A stretch of 64,000 bases of DNA from contig JAFFSR010000239.1 in assembly GCA_017163975.1 (NCBI GenBank), positions 1,674,001 to 1,738,000 on the forward strand, read 5' to 3'. This DNA is from Anastatus disparis. Lineage: Eukaryota > Arthropoda > Insecta > Hymenoptera > Eupelmidae. The position numbers and the translations under genes were made by a program. This document shows positions 1-18,745 of this stretch, in pieces (the first letter of the stretch is position 1; each line of letters begins with the position of its first letter). The notes under the pieces are model-generated. The model searched no databases. It saw only the letters and a list, made by a program, of their open reading frames with translations, and was not told where the DNA came from.

Positions 1-3000
1 TGTTATTCAGTTTTTTTTAAATTAATTTATTGGTAAATTATACGTTTTCTTCTGCTATATTATAAAAATCTTGTAAAAACTATTAAATGTTGCAATTATG
101 AAATTAATATATACATATAAATATATGAATGCCTATTTAAAAAATTTATTTCGTTTTTTGTATTTTTTTTTTCAATGCGATAGAAATTTTTATGAAAATT
201 GTGCCAATTTAACAAAATATTTTTAACGATGTACACATTAAAATATTTTTTAAAATTATGGTAATAATTACAAACCACAATAATTTTTTTTGTGAAAATA
301 CTTAAGTACAATAATAAATATTTTTTTTTAAATAAAAATACTTAAGTGTAGTAATAATAATAAAAAATTATAAAATTATTTCAGATTAAAATTTTCATTT
401 TACAAATGATTTCACTACTAAACTTTCACCAATTTTCCTTGTCAATATTATTCTTTCACGAGTAAATTGTTTGGAATCATATTTTTTCACTGTACACAAT
501 AAGACTTCTCATAACGATTCGCTTAATCTTAATAAGAGAAGAAAAAAAAAAATCGGAAATTCACATGCACGTCTTCGCTAACATTGTTGCGTCGACTTTC
601 TCTTTATTCTTTTTTTCATTCTGTGATTACATCAAAACTATTCACCTAAATATAATCATTATTCGCATCCGCGTTCTAACATTAATATAAACTTTTTTTT
701 TTAACTTCTTTACGCACGACGAATTCAATTATCATATAATAATTATGTATTAAAAGAAGTAGATAAATGCATATTGCACAATTAATTCAAACTTGATTTT
801 ATTGACATTATTCTGAGAAAGGAAAAACATATTTTATAATATTACTACTGACAGTCTGCATTCTTAATAAATGTAATGTAAGAATATTAAAAGTTGCGTT
901 TTATTGATAGAACTTTTTTCTACGTTTTCTTTAACAAACTAATATTACACGAAGAAATAACATTTTACAAAAAATTTTATTACTATTATAAATATTTTAC
1001 CCATAAATACAACAAAACAGAAAACTATTACATGATTATAAAAGAAAAATTTCATTTGATGCAAGAACGATTAATTTTGAGGATTATTATACTGTTCAAT
1101 TAAAAGTTTTTATAGAAAAATTCCATGGATCTTTACTATAATCCAACAGTATATTAAACGTTTTCTCGCGGTTTTATTCATTAGTTAATTACATGGTTGA
1201 ATCTACAATTAATTAGAATGTTCTTTTTGCACGTCACAGCAATCATGCAGTCTTTTTTACGATTAAAATTTAAATCACTTCATTTCTTTTCTAATCAGGA
1301 AAGAAAAATGTTTTTTTTTTTTCATTTGGTATAGTACGATTTTGATATTAATAATTTATTCATTTTAAGTAATAATTTTTAAAATTATTAATTTTTTTCT
1401 CAAATTTTGCGACAGCTACTTATTAATTTCTTTTTTTTCTAATTTCTATTTTAGCATTCTGAATTCTGATTTGGAGGGTATAAAAGATAATATTATTCAA
1501 TATTTTTATCAAAACAAATAATTAATTTAAAAATTTATAATGAAATATCTTTATTTCGTGTTAAAATGATTATTAAAATATGTTTCTATGATGATTCTAT
1601 AAACATTATTTATCTATTAAAATGTTAAAATATTCTATTCATATGGATTTGTCACTCAACACCAAATTTTAATATAAAATTAAAAAAATAACGTTTGAAT
1701 AGAAAAAAAAAGAAAATGAAATTGCATAAGCTACTTAACTCATTGTAATTCATATGTGCAAAGGTGAAACCTAAGTTGAAAAAATGTCGAGACCATATGC
1801 GCGCTTGTATTTTATAAAGCAATCATTTATACATAAAACATATACCTATATATATACATCGGCATATACGACATATGCATGGCAAACATCTTTTCTACCC
1901 AGACAAGAGCTCTTGCTCTTACATGCACTCCGTGCAAATCGGAGCGCGCCTTGTGCAGGTGTTTTTTTCTTTGCTACGTTTCGCTATATATGTATATATA
2001 AATATACGCTAATTCGTTATATCTACATGATGTTATATTAAATTTACATTGCGCAGCTAAATTAGCAGATTTTCATTTACGTTGTTCAAAGTATATATAC
2101 AAAAGACATTTTTGGGTAGGAAATCAAATTTTTACAGAAGTTATTTTTTTTTCAAACTATTTGTACAAGCAAATGATTGATCTATTTTAGTGGACGTATG
2201 GATTATTAAAATACGTAAATTTCAACTTATTATTATTAAAATTATTATTCCCACCGAAGTCATAACTTAAAAAAAATATTCAGTAAATGGATCAAGAAAT
2301 TTCAGTTTAATTAATTGAAAATTTTTTTATAAAAATATATAATGTATACTTTTAATTACAAAATTATTGGCTTTTTATTAAATTTTCGTACAAGTAAATA
2401 TTTCTGAAATTTTATTTAATTTAAAAAATAAGAGCAATTGGCATAAATAATAATCCTAAATTTAATGATCATAAATAGGTCCAATCAATTATCAATTAAT
2501 AAATGAGATTATTTTTTAATGAATATTTTATAGAAAAATAATTTTAATTTTCGCATTAGTGTTTGTTAAATTTTTAACTTTCATTGACAATTATTTTAAT
2601 ATTGTTTAGGAAACTTATTATTGGGATGATATGCTTTACAGCCGCAAACTTTACAGTACAATCCGATTAAAATTTACGAAAAAAAAAAGAAATTTTAATC
2701 GAACCTTTCAAAATCCAAGCAATGAATTCTCTAATTCTAAGCATACTTTTTATGATCTTACAGAGCATAGTATTCAGTAGTAAAAGAATCATGTACTGCA
2801 ATATACTAATACTAATCATATCAAAGACTTTCCTTTCTCATCACTTACTAGCATCCGCATTAAATTTAAAGGGAGATGGAATGGAACGTACATCTAATAC
2901 ATAGTTTAGTTTCGATAGACTTATACAATTCTAGATAATAGTTTACTTTCAACAGCATTTGTTAATTAATAATAATGTTTTTAAAAATATAAAAATTTTC

Positions 3001-3150
3001 ATTAATTAACAAATACAAATATTAAAATTCATAATGTCGATGGATATATAAATGATTGAACAAACTGAATGAAAGCTTTAATTGATGCATAAAAAATTTT
3101 TGGAGTAATAATCGAATTATAAACAATATATATGGATTTCTCGATACAGT
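1..3150. other. AT-rich DNA without recognisable gene
   Basis: I see no coding exon, tRNA or element with clear ends here. Open frames are short, AT-biased and rich in Ile, Phe, Lys, Asn and Tyr, as expected by chance. The only compositionally different patch is about 1860-1970, which is GC-richer and contains several short palindromic strings around CATATG; it could be regulatory but nothing identifies it. Confidence 0.6.
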
Positions 3151-3159
3151 AGATTAACG

Positions 3160-5268
3160 TATGCGAATGGAACTAACTCGCGCGTCGGTAATTCGGTAAG
3201 ACACTACACTGGACGATTAATACGCCATCTCTTGAATTCGTAAATTTTATGAAACCGTGTAGTCAGCGCACCCGCATAACTATATGGCATATTAGTATAT
3301 GGTAGATTTTCTCTATGACAATAAAGACAAGGACACAAAAAGTAGTGTATACACAAACGCGTCCATATATACACACTAGTGTGTATATGTATACATATAT
3401 TAAAGGGAGCCGAGAGCCGAGCCTTCCTTCTCTTTCTATCTCTCTTTTACTCCCGTATACATTCATATACCAAATGTACGAGTACGAGTGTATATGATAC
3501 AAGAGAGAGACAAAAAATTTGTATTGTATAGTTCGGTACACCGTGAGTATAGTATATACCAAAGAAGAGAAGCGAGTAAGAAAGAGAGAGAGAGAGAGCG
3601 CGCTCGACTGCATGACACGTACGGGGCGTGTACTGTTCCGGGGGCTTTTTCGCTCTCTCGCGCGATATATCCCGAGAGAGAAGAGAGAGCCTTTTATAAG
3701 CGTATACATACTTTTGAGCTCTCCTTCGTCGTCATCGTCATTCTAAGTCGTCGTCCTGAACTCTGTTTTAACAGTGTTTTTTTTAACGCGCGTGCGTGTT
3801 TATATTTTAATATGCATATGTATATAGATATATAATGTACATAATTGTGTGTGTCTAGCTCGGTGTATTGCGAGCGAACGAGTAAACGAACAAAAAAAAG
3901 AAACATATATACGCAAAGTAAAGTTATATTAACCAAGAAGAGAGAAGAAGAGAGAGTTTCCGACACTTTCCGTCTCTTTACTTTTTTTCTCTCTCTCTCC
4001 TCCCCCACTGTTCCCCTTGTCATAGTTGTGTGGTGTATGTGTATATGTAGTGTTATAGCCTCTGTGCTTTATATGCCTTCTTCTTCAGCATTATATTAGG
4101 AAGAGCCTGTAATAGAAAAAAGGAGGAATAAAACGTGTGACTAAAACACCCTTGAGCCTTTTGATATCGCACATCGACGAAGACGTTGCTGTGTCCTGTA
4201 TATATAGATATATAACAAAAATTGACAAACGATGCCGGGCCGTCATCACGATCATCATCATCAGCAACAGCAACACCAGCAACATAAGAGAATAGTGCTG
4301 ATTATGGCTATGGTAATCTCTTCATCATAATAATAATTATACATCCGTGGTGTGCCTAAAAAGTGCGTGCGTGCGTGCGTGCAAGTGGAAATAAAGAGAG
4401 AGAGAAAGATAGAGAAGAAAAGACGGAGGACGACAACAGCAGCCGTGAACTTCGTTGCTGGCGCGCGCATGCCTCCTCCTCCTCTGCAGCAAGAAGCAGC
4501 AGCAGCAGCAGCAGTAGTAGTAGCACCGCGCAGCACACAACAGTTTAATCTCGCCATTTTGGAGGTGAGAGAAAAAAAAACGAACTAATATAGTATTCGA
4601 AATCTTTGAGGAAAAAAAAAATTTTTATAGGCTAGCGAGCAAAACTTTAATGTATGTCTATACTCTTTCTCGCTCGTACTCGTTCTGTGTGTTTTCGGGA
4701 AGGGCACCCCGCGCGCGACGTTCATTAAAGTTTATTGCACGCGCGTTTTCTATCTCTCTTTTTCTTTCTCTATCTCTCTCTCTCACTCTTTCTCTATTTC
4801 TCTCTGTTGAATTGTGTATGGGTATATGTACATGCGTGCCTTTCTCTTTCTCGTTTCTCTGTCTTTTTCTTTCTCTAATGTCTGGACTATCTTTCTGTGT
4901 ATCATCTATCTCTATCGCACTCGCTTGTGTGTGTACGTCTGTGAGTGTGTGTATTCGAGTGTATGTCTAGTTTTGTGAGTTAGTTTAGATTCTGTTGCAC
5001 GAAAATCTTCTTCTGGGTAAACGTGGGTGTACATGCACCAGCTTCTTCGTCACCAACAATGATGATGGTTATTTCAGGTTTTCTGCGCTGGTGAGTGCAT
5101 CAATTGTTAAAAAGTTATCAAGTTGTGCCGTCCAGCTTCCCCAGGGGATGCAGGTTAACTGCCACTCGTTAAGGAGTGCTGCAGCAGACAGTCCCCTAAG
5201 TAGGGGGCATTTTGACGGGAGGATACACTTTGACATGGAGCTCGTCTTGGGTCACCACTGATTTCTAA
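3160..5268 (+). promoter_or_regulatory. Tao: Tao promoter and 5'UTR region
   Basis: This block is clearly richer in GC and CpG than its surroundings. It is packed with GA/CT tracts (about 3575-3600, 3675-3695, 3940-3960, 4395-4420, 4750-4805), short CA/GT runs and a CAG-type triplet run near 4490-4515. This composition is typical of an insect promoter with spliced 5'UTR exons and of GAGA-factor/CLAMP-type binding. Candidate 5' splice sites are GTGAGA at 4565, just after a GCCATTTTGGAG string, and GTGAGT at 5091 and 5276. Open frames on both strands here are low-complexity (poly-Ser, Ala or Gln) and are not taken as genes. The transcription start cannot be placed from sequence alone. Confidence 0.6.
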
Positions 5269-5868
5269 ATGCTTTGTGAGTGTTTTTAAGTATGATTTTA
5301 CTTGCAACTTTATTTAAACAGTATGCTTGAGTGCTTTTTTTATATCTTTAAAAGTATATTGTGTTCATTAAATATTATATTTACTTTATAAGTTAAAGAA
5401 ACTTGTATTTTAATTGCTTAATGAATGATTGATCGTGGCATACGCAAACTTTCTTGTATACTGGCTTTTAATTCTTACTTTCCTTTCTGTTGACAAAGAT
5501 ATTACATTTTCAAAATTATAATTATCTTGACTAATTAACTAATTTTGTTCCTATACTATTAATTTATTTATAAGACATATTATTGGTTAAATAAAAAAAA
5601 ACCTATTATATATTATAAGTTTAACAACTAATGATTTTCAATTTTACTGATTCTTAAAAGACATTAATATTGAAATTCTGATTAGTAATTTTGATTTTTA
5701 ATTCACACTATCAGTCTTACTATAATAAGGTCAATTAAATCAATTTATGTTAGTAAACAAATATTTAAATAAAAATATGAATCATATTTTAAAATTCAAT
5801 CACAGGTCCAGTAGTGTAACATAATCCTTGACCAGTCTTTTTATTGAGTTCAATGATCTTTCTATATC

Positions 5869-5928
<60 letters not shown>

Positions 5929-7561
5929 CTTTTGAGACAAAATACACCTACATTAGTGCTTGTCTTTGTCATAAGAAGGCATTTGTTTTTATCAAATGCT
6001 CTGATAAAAGAATTGTGATGAAATCAATAAGTTATTGATGCGCCAATTCTCTTTTCTTAAGTTCACTGCTTTTCTTTGTATTGTCTTTTAAAACCTTTAA
6101 GGGGAAATAATGTTCAAAATCAATAAGTGTCACAGAGTTTGAAATTAGAATGATTAAAACATTTAAACTTAATACTCAAAGTATTGGCTTTCATTTTTAT
6201 TTTTATGAGAAATACTAATTTTAGAACTGACATTATAACTGTATGTTTATAATCAATGTTATTATATTTACAAAATAATGTCATAATAACTATTATGGAA
6301 TGTGCAATGCTTAGTTCTGTTTAAAAAATGTTTTTATTATTTTATTATTCAACAAATAAAAATACTTACAAATTATTTATAATAATACAAATTATTAGAA
6401 ATTAAATATTAAAAGATCAATAAAAGTCAACAAGCCATAATTACTTTCATTTATTGTTCTATAATAAACTAAATTTCTAGTGGTTTCTCTCAAAAATTAA
6501 ATTTTTTATTCGTAACACAAAAAATTGTTCTTATATAGAAAGATGTTTAATTTAAAAGCTTTTTGATTGTAAGATATTAATATTATTGTCATCTAAATCA
6601 TGAAAAATTCTTATTTTTTAAATAAAGATTATTTGTTTAAATTAAATATAACATTAACTGTTAGCATAACCTTATTGAGGATATACATAAGTCCATTAGA
6701 AAAACAAAGATTAAAGAAGCTTAATAACGAAGTAATAGTAAATATAATCTAGTTTTTCTATTTTCTATTTTTACTTTACAATTCTTTCAAGTCTACTATT
6801 ATTACTATTTCAATTTATTTACATGTAAATTAAATGTTATATCTACTTTTGATATTTTATTTTCATTTAAGATAAATTACTAACAATCAATGATTTTCTG
6901 ATGGTAAATTCATAAATATAAATAGGTAAAATATTGGGATGATTATTGTAAATTATTAAAGCAAATCAGTAATTAAATTTTATATAAAAAGTTAAAGAAC
7001 TTAATTATTAACATACAAAAATATGTTTATTATTCAAAAAATAGAAAAGTCCATAATTAAAATAATATTTTTTTTTATAAATTTACTGTATAATATTGTA
7101 TGTAAACATTCAATACATATTTAAATAACAAATTTAATAAAGAGTTACAATAATATGTGCATCATAAGAATGTGATTAAAATGTAAATAAAAGAATAATA
7201 ATATATTAATTTGTTGCTAGTTATCAAATAAAATTTTAAAAGTTTGAATGAAATATATAAATGAATAATTGGATTGATAGGCCAAGCGAGTTACGGCCAG
7301 GGTGATGGACTGACAGAGGATAGCAAGCTGGCGCAAGTTTGGGTCGAGGGGCAGCAGCAGTCCTCAGGCGCCAATAATAACAACAAAAGCAGTAGCAACG
7401 GCGGCAGTGCTGTCGGCGTTGGAATTGGTGTCAAGCAGGACAGCAGGCGAGAGTCGAAGCTGGAAGTCGAGGCGAGTAACAACGAGGCCGGGTCTGGCGG
7501 CGCTCATAGAAAAGCGGGTGCTGCTGGGGGCCTAGGCCGTGGCTCTCGGGATAGTCAGATT
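5269..7561 (+). CDS. Tao: Tao N-terminal extension (alternative start, spliced)
   Basis: An ATG at 5269-5271 is followed by CTT T and then a strong donor GTGAGT at 5276. Joining to the acceptor AG at 7279-7280 gives ATG-CTT-TGC-CAA and a frame open without a stop into the canonical Tao start at 7562. This adds 96 codons (7 nt from the first exon plus 281 nt). The added part is hydrophilic and low-complexity: a Gln/Asn/Ser-rich stretch, then Gly-rich and basic residues. It is GC-rich like coding or UTR sequence and unlike the AT-rich intron before it. A TAA directly precedes the ATG in frame, so this ATG would be the start. The acceptor has a weak pyrimidine tract. Alternatively 7281-7561 is 5'UTR and translation starts only at 7562. 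Confidence 0.5.
5871..5920. repeat. (AT)n microsatellite in Tao intron
   Basis: An uninterrupted AT dinucleotide run of about 24 units is followed by a T tract. It lies in the AT-rich intron 5276-7280, in which I see no other feature. Confidence 0.9.
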
Positions 7562-12643
<5,082 letters not shown>

Positions 12644-13500
12644 TCTTAATAATTCATGTTACGATGTAATAATGTCCGCCTGTAATCCCGCGAATATGGA
12701 GCTCGTTTAACTTATACAGGCCAGGCAGGTATTGACTCGCTCGAGTTCGGGTATGCGTATTGGATCAGAACGTAACGATCACCTCCGATTCTTTTACCGT
12801 ATCTTTTATTAATTCCAAAAAAACGAGCGCGAATATTCGTTTTTACGGCCAGGTTAGCTTTGTCTCTCTCTCTATTCTTTTTTTTTCTTTTTAATTTTAT
12901 TTAATTAAGGTTATAATTTTTTGTCTTGTATAAATTTGATACTCATAATAGTCTGTGTAGATATTTTCTTTTCAAACTTAAATAATTTCTTTTCTGTTTA
13001 TTTTTTGTTTCGAATTTCCGACAAGCGGCAATTGAACACGTTATAATAGACTTTTAAATACTTGTCCTATCTTTATTTTCTTTATTTTTTATGCGTAAGT
13101 CGCTCTTCGAAAATTCGAAAACGATATATTTAAAAAGTTTCAATGGAATCCAGAAAATTTTATACAACTTGTCGCAGTGAAAAAAACAATGTTTTTAATT
13201 CGATGCTTGTTCGAATCAAACTCCGTTCTTGTGTTTGAATCGTCCAAGTCGCAATTTACGATACATCGAAATTTTATAAAAAATAAAGTATTGACCGATT
13301 TTATAAAAAAAAACACATTTGTCAAAAGGAGATTCGTGCACGGTTTTTTTTTCGTTTATCCTTTTCCTAACAATGACGAATTTTGTAAATACCTTGGCCA
13401 TTGATCGACTAGCTATTTAGATTGTGTCTTGTATTTTTCCGTGATATGTATATTTATATCACCTGATTATGTTTTCATATGATACAAAAAAAAAGAATTT

Positions 13501-13506
13501 AATAAA
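13501..13506 (+). terminator. Tao: Candidate Tao polyadenylation signal
   Basis: A canonical AATAAA lies 858 nt downstream of the Tao stop in a stretch with several A-runs. Later AATAAA motifs (near 13690 and beyond) could also be used, so the transcript end is uncertain. Confidence 0.4.
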
Positions 13507-16500
13507 TTAGGAAGTCATTTTTTAATTTAAACGAAATATACATATATAGATATACATATATAAATATAGATATATTATCATCACATCCAAACTAAAGACA
13601 ATTATAATAATAACAACCAATTAAATTTCAAAGAAGTGTGCTGACTCTCTTGTTTATTATGGTTTACTAATTCTTTTTTATAACAGCAATAAAGATCAAA
13701 TTATGGAGAGATCCACTCACACATAAATCACAAGTCTCCATTAATTATTATTTTTTTAAAATTCAATGCAAAAAGATTTTATTTGAAAATCATACACTGC
13801 AGTTTTTTAAGGGAATTTTTTGACATGCGTAATAATGCCTTTCTTTCTAATATGTCCACACGGTCTTCCAATTTCCGACTATCCTTTCATATAAAAAAAT
13901 AAATATTGAATATCTATTTTAATGAATTTTCAAAGCCTTAACAGATTTCAGAATACTGTCTTCTCGTGAAAAATTTAAAAATAAGAAATTTTTTTTCCGA
14001 TATTCAGTTATATATGATTATACACATACGATTCAATACCAAAGCCGAAATTTAAAAATTTTTTTTCTTGTACACATGTGTAAACAATGAAAAAATTTGG
14101 TATAAATAACTCAATAATAAAGTTATGTGTATAGTTTTATGAAATTGTATATCTTATTTTTGTCCCAGCGAAAAATGAAACATACAAAAGTCTAGCGTCC
14201 ATTAATCCTCAAAAAATTCGGCACTCGTGAACTTGCGCTTTTATCCAGTACACATCCCGATATAAGTTATGAAAATACAACGTGCTTTAAAAAAAAAATT
14301 TTACAAAACAAAAAATAACGGATTTTTAATCTCACTCATTCTTTCTTCATAAGAAGAGGAAAAAAAACTTTTTATACGCTGATATAATTATCATTAAAAC
14401 AAATATTCTATAATGATTACTTTAACGTTAAAAAAAATGTCTAACTAAAGGTAAAAAAAAAAATAAATAAATAAATGAAACCCTAAAATGGATGGAGAGG
14501 TGATTGTGACAGTTTTACATACACGATGGTGCGGATTATGTTTGTTATTTAATAATAAAAATAGTAGATTGTGTGAGGATATTAGTTGTGTGTTCGATTT
14601 TGTTTCAATCTTTTTCAAAGGTTGTAAGTCGTTAGTGTACTTTTACAAAATTAATAGAGACAAAAAGTATAAGAAATTTAGCTATGCGCTTGTATAAGAT
14701 AAAGAAAATGAGTTTAAACGTAAATGTATGTGCAAAACGATATCCATGATGCTAAATGACCTTTGCTGTATTTTGGGTAAGGATCATAGTAATGAAAAAA
14801 TAATAATAATATTAAATAATAGACGGTTTTTCTCAATTTTGTTGTCTATATAGTGCCAATTCAATGATAACGATTTTAAATTTGGAAATTTTTATACATC
14901 ATTCATGTATAAGCTGTGTATAATAGAGAAAAAGAAAGGTAGAGCGACACCCATTGGAAAAATTAATTATAATTAGAAAAATATGAAGAAAACTAGTATT
15001 CATGATTTGTTGACATTACCAAATAATTATATACGTAGTTTCTAAAATATTGATAGAATGAAAATAAAAAGAATTATGAAAGTACTGAATAAATTAAATA
15101 ATAAAAACGATAAAAAAAATTTATTATGAACTTGAATGTAATCAAAAAAGGTTCTTGGTTGTAGAAACAACGAAAAAATTTTTCCATAGGGTTGAAAAAA
15201 GAAATCGAATAGTAAAGTCAACATGAAAGTGTCACAATCAGCCAATCATGTTTGTTTTTTTTTTTTAAAGAATAGAGAAAAAAAACATTACACGATTTTA
15301 TGTCGCTCGTCGAAAATTAGGAAACTGCAAAGTTTATACAGAAATGCCAGTTTATCATTCAAGCTGGTCAGAATTACGCTGAAATTTTTATTAGGAAATA
15401 TTTTAGCGATTCTTTTATCAAAGAAAATATGCCCTATATATAAGCAAAAAAATTTTTTTAAATCTTGTACATTTTTAATGGCAAATATGAAAAACTGTTT
15501 AATGATAAATTTTATAAATAATCATATGATTTTATTATTTTATTTTTTAATCGTCTTCAATTCTATAATTTAATTATATTTTTACCATCATTTAATTTAA
15601 TAAAATTGCACATTTTTACAATACTTTAAATTCTATTCATATGAAAAAATAATTTTCTAAAAACAGTTTTGTTTTCATATTTTCCACTAAATAAAAAAGT
15701 ATTTAAGTATCTTATGAATAGTCAATAAAATATATAATATTAAAAGAACAAATTTCTCCGTATATGTTCGTGGCTATTAATTAAAATAAAACGAACACAT
15801 AAAAAACAGGATGTTAGTCTGAACTTTATTTGAATTTCCAACGAGTGTCAGCGTAGTTCTTTCTGTATTTACTTAATTGCTTATGTGCAGCGTATGCATA
15901 AACTTGTAATCTATTGTGACAATGAAAAAAAACAAAAGACAAAAAAAAAGAAAAAAATTAACGTAAAACTATGTGTGTGAGAAGGAAAAGCTCCAAGTTT
16001 CGATCGCCTAAAATTTCGGAACTTGAAACTTTGTCAAATATGTAATAGATAAAAATTTATTATTTTAACGTTTTGTTAGTACTGTATATATAAAAAAAAT
16101 AAAATATTGACTAAACGCGTGTGTGCATACGTTTAATTATCGTATGTCTCTCTATCGTCAAATAAAAAAAAATGGAATGCAACATAAAGTCACTTTAATT
16201 GTGCAAGTATTTGTTTTTATATTTACACAAGTAATGCCGCTGACGTATGAGCTGTCAATTACATGTTTCGATTAAAAATTTTTTAATTTTTATATATTCC
16301 CAACAAACTTGACAAATACAAGAATAATCAGCAATTAATTTTGCTTGAAATTTGTAAGAAAAAATTTTACATTCCTTAAGAATTTTTAAACCAATTTTTA
16401 TAAATAATTAATAATTAACTTTTAAAGTGACTTTAATCAAATTATTAATAAAAAAAAGTATATAAATATCCAGCCAAAGATGCGAACATTTTGTCCAACA

Positions 16501-16551
16501 CGCTGTGTCTTGTATTAAGTACGTACAAGAAAGAGGAAAACGCGTTTCTTG

Positions 16552-16686
16552 TTAACTTTTTTTTTCTAATTCTTTTTTTGTTATTTTATAGATCTTTTTT
16601 TGCTGTAAATTCCAAGTTAGTGATTTGAGTTCCGTGAATTCGCCAGCAAGTTTCTCGCATAATCTTTTTTCTTCTTCTTTTGCACC
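16552..16686 (-). CDS. Orphan possible terminal exon, coiled-coil-like
   Basis: Reading the minus strand, a strong acceptor (pyrimidine tract then CCAG) at 16687-16688 opens a 44-codon frame that ends in TAA at 16552-16554. The peptide begins GAKEEEKRLCEKLAGEFTEL and continues with Leu at heptad-like spacing (KSLTWNLQQ), so it resembles the end of a coiled coil. The GC content of the first 75 nt is above the surroundings. I found no upstream exon with a matching phase and recognise no family. It may be a real terminal exon of an unmodelled minus-strand gene, a decayed exon, or chance within the Tao 3'UTR. Confidence 0.22.
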   Translation of the reverse strand, partial: GAKEEEKRLCEKLAGEFTELKSLTWNLQQKKIYKITKKELEKKS

Positions 16687-18745
16687 CTGGAGAGAAAAGA
16701 AATATATGCTCATGATAAGATAATCCAAAAAAAATATGTTAACATTATTTCTTGCTCCAAAAGAGATATTTTCATCATTTCATTTTATGTTAGTTTGTTA
16801 ATAATTTTGGAAATGATGTAATTAATAAAAAAAATGATAAAACCATTGAATTTATGATATTCAATTATATCATACATTTATAAGTGCAATGGATAATTGT
16901 GTTCAATTTTCTCCGGAAATTTCTTCTTTGTATTATAAATATATATTTTGCGATTTTTGTTATTTTCTAAATTCCTTTTTGCATGGATTATGTGTCAAAT
17001 TTAATTAAACCTCTCGCAGCGTTGCGTCGCAACATGGCTGAAAAAACAGTTTTTCAAATAAAATAAATTAAGCGACCGCAAAATAAAAATAAGAAAAAAA
17101 TTTTATACAAGTAGACGTAACGAAAAAAAAAAAATAAACTAAAAGTAAAGAGAGACTTCCTCTATAGGTATAAAAAAAAAGATAAAAAAAGTGAAAAAAG
17201 AAAAAACATAATAAATAATTAACACACATTAGTATCATTCTGTATGTTTTTTGTATCGCAATTGTGTGAAAGAGAAAAGAAAGATTAAAAGTTGAAAAAT
17301 AAAATATCTGTGCAATGTTGAATGGCGTGTGTGTTAAAAAGAAAGCATATTGCGCTACATAAACTTATAAGTTATAAGCCTCGAACGAACATATAAATGC
17401 GTTAAAAAAAAAAATTTCTCGCAACACGACTACATGAGAGAGGGAGTCAATGCCCCAATATCCCATATACACACACATATATATATATATACATAATATA
17501 ACACAGACACTAAACTACACTCTGATGATTGTGCATGTTACGGTTTGGTGCCAATCAAACCTTAATTTATGCTGAAGAAAAAAAGCGCTACGTTCGACGA
17601 GAGACACTTTGATTGTAATTTGAATGGACGATCAATTTTCTTTTAATGAAAAAAAAGAATAAAGAAAGAAAGAAACTGTGCGTGTAACTACAGATTTTTA
17701 AATGTTATCTTTTAAATTGAGAGTACATAAAACAAGAGCGAATATACACACAATTACATACTGGAAAGAAAGGGATAAAAGAAGAGAGTTTTAATGAAAG
17801 AAATATAATTAATTAATAAACCTTTGTAGCTAAGTAATCGAACGAAAAAGAAAACAAACAAAAAAAAAGAACATAGTCGGAAACATTCGACCGGTCTTAA
17901 TGATAACGATAATTATTTTTATTCTTAAGTTTAGGTAGAGCATAAAAAAAACATTTTCTAACTTGAATAAAAAGCGAGAAAGGAAAAAAAAAGAAATATT
18001 TAAAAAAAATAATATTAATTAATAAATCGCGTCATGCGATTCGATGGCGAGTATGCCGCGTAATCGTCAATGGAACGTCGAAGGTTCAACAGAAAAAAAT
18101 AAATAAAAGTAAAATGAAGAGGATTGCAAATGAAGAATGGAAGCGGGAGAAGCTCTTCGAACCCGCTAACGTCGATTAGATAATAATAAAAAAAATTGAT
18201 ATTAAAAATATTCAAATTGCTGTATTTTATATTATATACCCAAATAGTTCTCACATGCTTTCATTTTTATCGCATATACATGATTTTTTTTTAACCCTCG
18301 TTTAAATAACAACTATAACATATTTCTTTACTTTCCATGATTCTTTATAAATTTTTTTCTCATTTTCGAGCAACAAATTAATTATCAATATTCACGCTCC
18401 CTTCTTTCGGTGATTACATAGCTGTTTTATACAATAATATTCTTGGCATTGTTATATAGCTATACAAACTTCATCGTAGTATATTTTTTTTTTAATATAG
18501 AAGAATTATTAATTTTTATACATTGCATAACACTGTCTCTACCAACCATCATTTTTTGTACAATATTATATATAGTTATTATCATTAGTTTTACAGATAT
18601 AAAAATGCGAGTATACACATTTTTATTTTTCTTTTTTTAACAAATAGATAACTTTCTTTAATTTTTTTTATTTAATTTTCGATGTTTCTATGGTGCACCG
18701 TCCACCTGCCTATCTATCAGGAAAGACGATACAGGACATCGCATT

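Larger units (their letters stand above)
12644..18745. other. Probable long Tao 3'UTR and convergent intergenic region
   Basis: This 6.1 kb separates the Tao stop from the NipSnap stop; the two genes converge. The plus strand carries many A-runs. AATAAA-type signals occur at 13501-13506 and around 13690, so a 3'UTR of roughly 0.9-1.1 kb is plausible and a longer one is possible. Pumilio-type TGTANATA octamers are visible at 13384-13391 and 16083-16090. GC-richer patches near 17380-17460, 17530-17590 and 18030-18180 have no assignable gene. I recognise no protein family here apart from the orphan open exon listed separately. Confidence 0.45.

Noticed and set aside
3263..3709. 148-codon minus-strand open frame in the Tao upstream block, with overlapping frames on the plus strand
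   Set aside because: The composition follows GA/CT and CA/TG repeats, several frames are open at once on both strands, and no family signature or splice context is present.
4261..4588. Multiple overlapping frames with poly-Ala, poly-Gln, poly-Ser or poly-Cys
   Set aside because: They arise from triplet and dinucleotide repeats in the Tao 5'UTR; all frames are open because of repeats, not coding selection.
4650..4970. Ser/Leu-rich 106-codon plus-strand frame
   Set aside because: It is a direct translation of CT-rich tracts in the 5'UTR region, with no domain.
4995..5261. 88-codon plus-strand frame just upstream of the Tao extension start
   Set aside because: It starts at a non-ATG codon and spans a candidate donor at 5091. 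It is not in frame with Tao and no family is recognised; it is more likely UTR.
18015..18254. 79-codon minus-strand frame with a GC-richer 3' part
   Set aside because: No ATG context, splice signal or family resemblance; the first half is AT-derived hydrophobic sequence.
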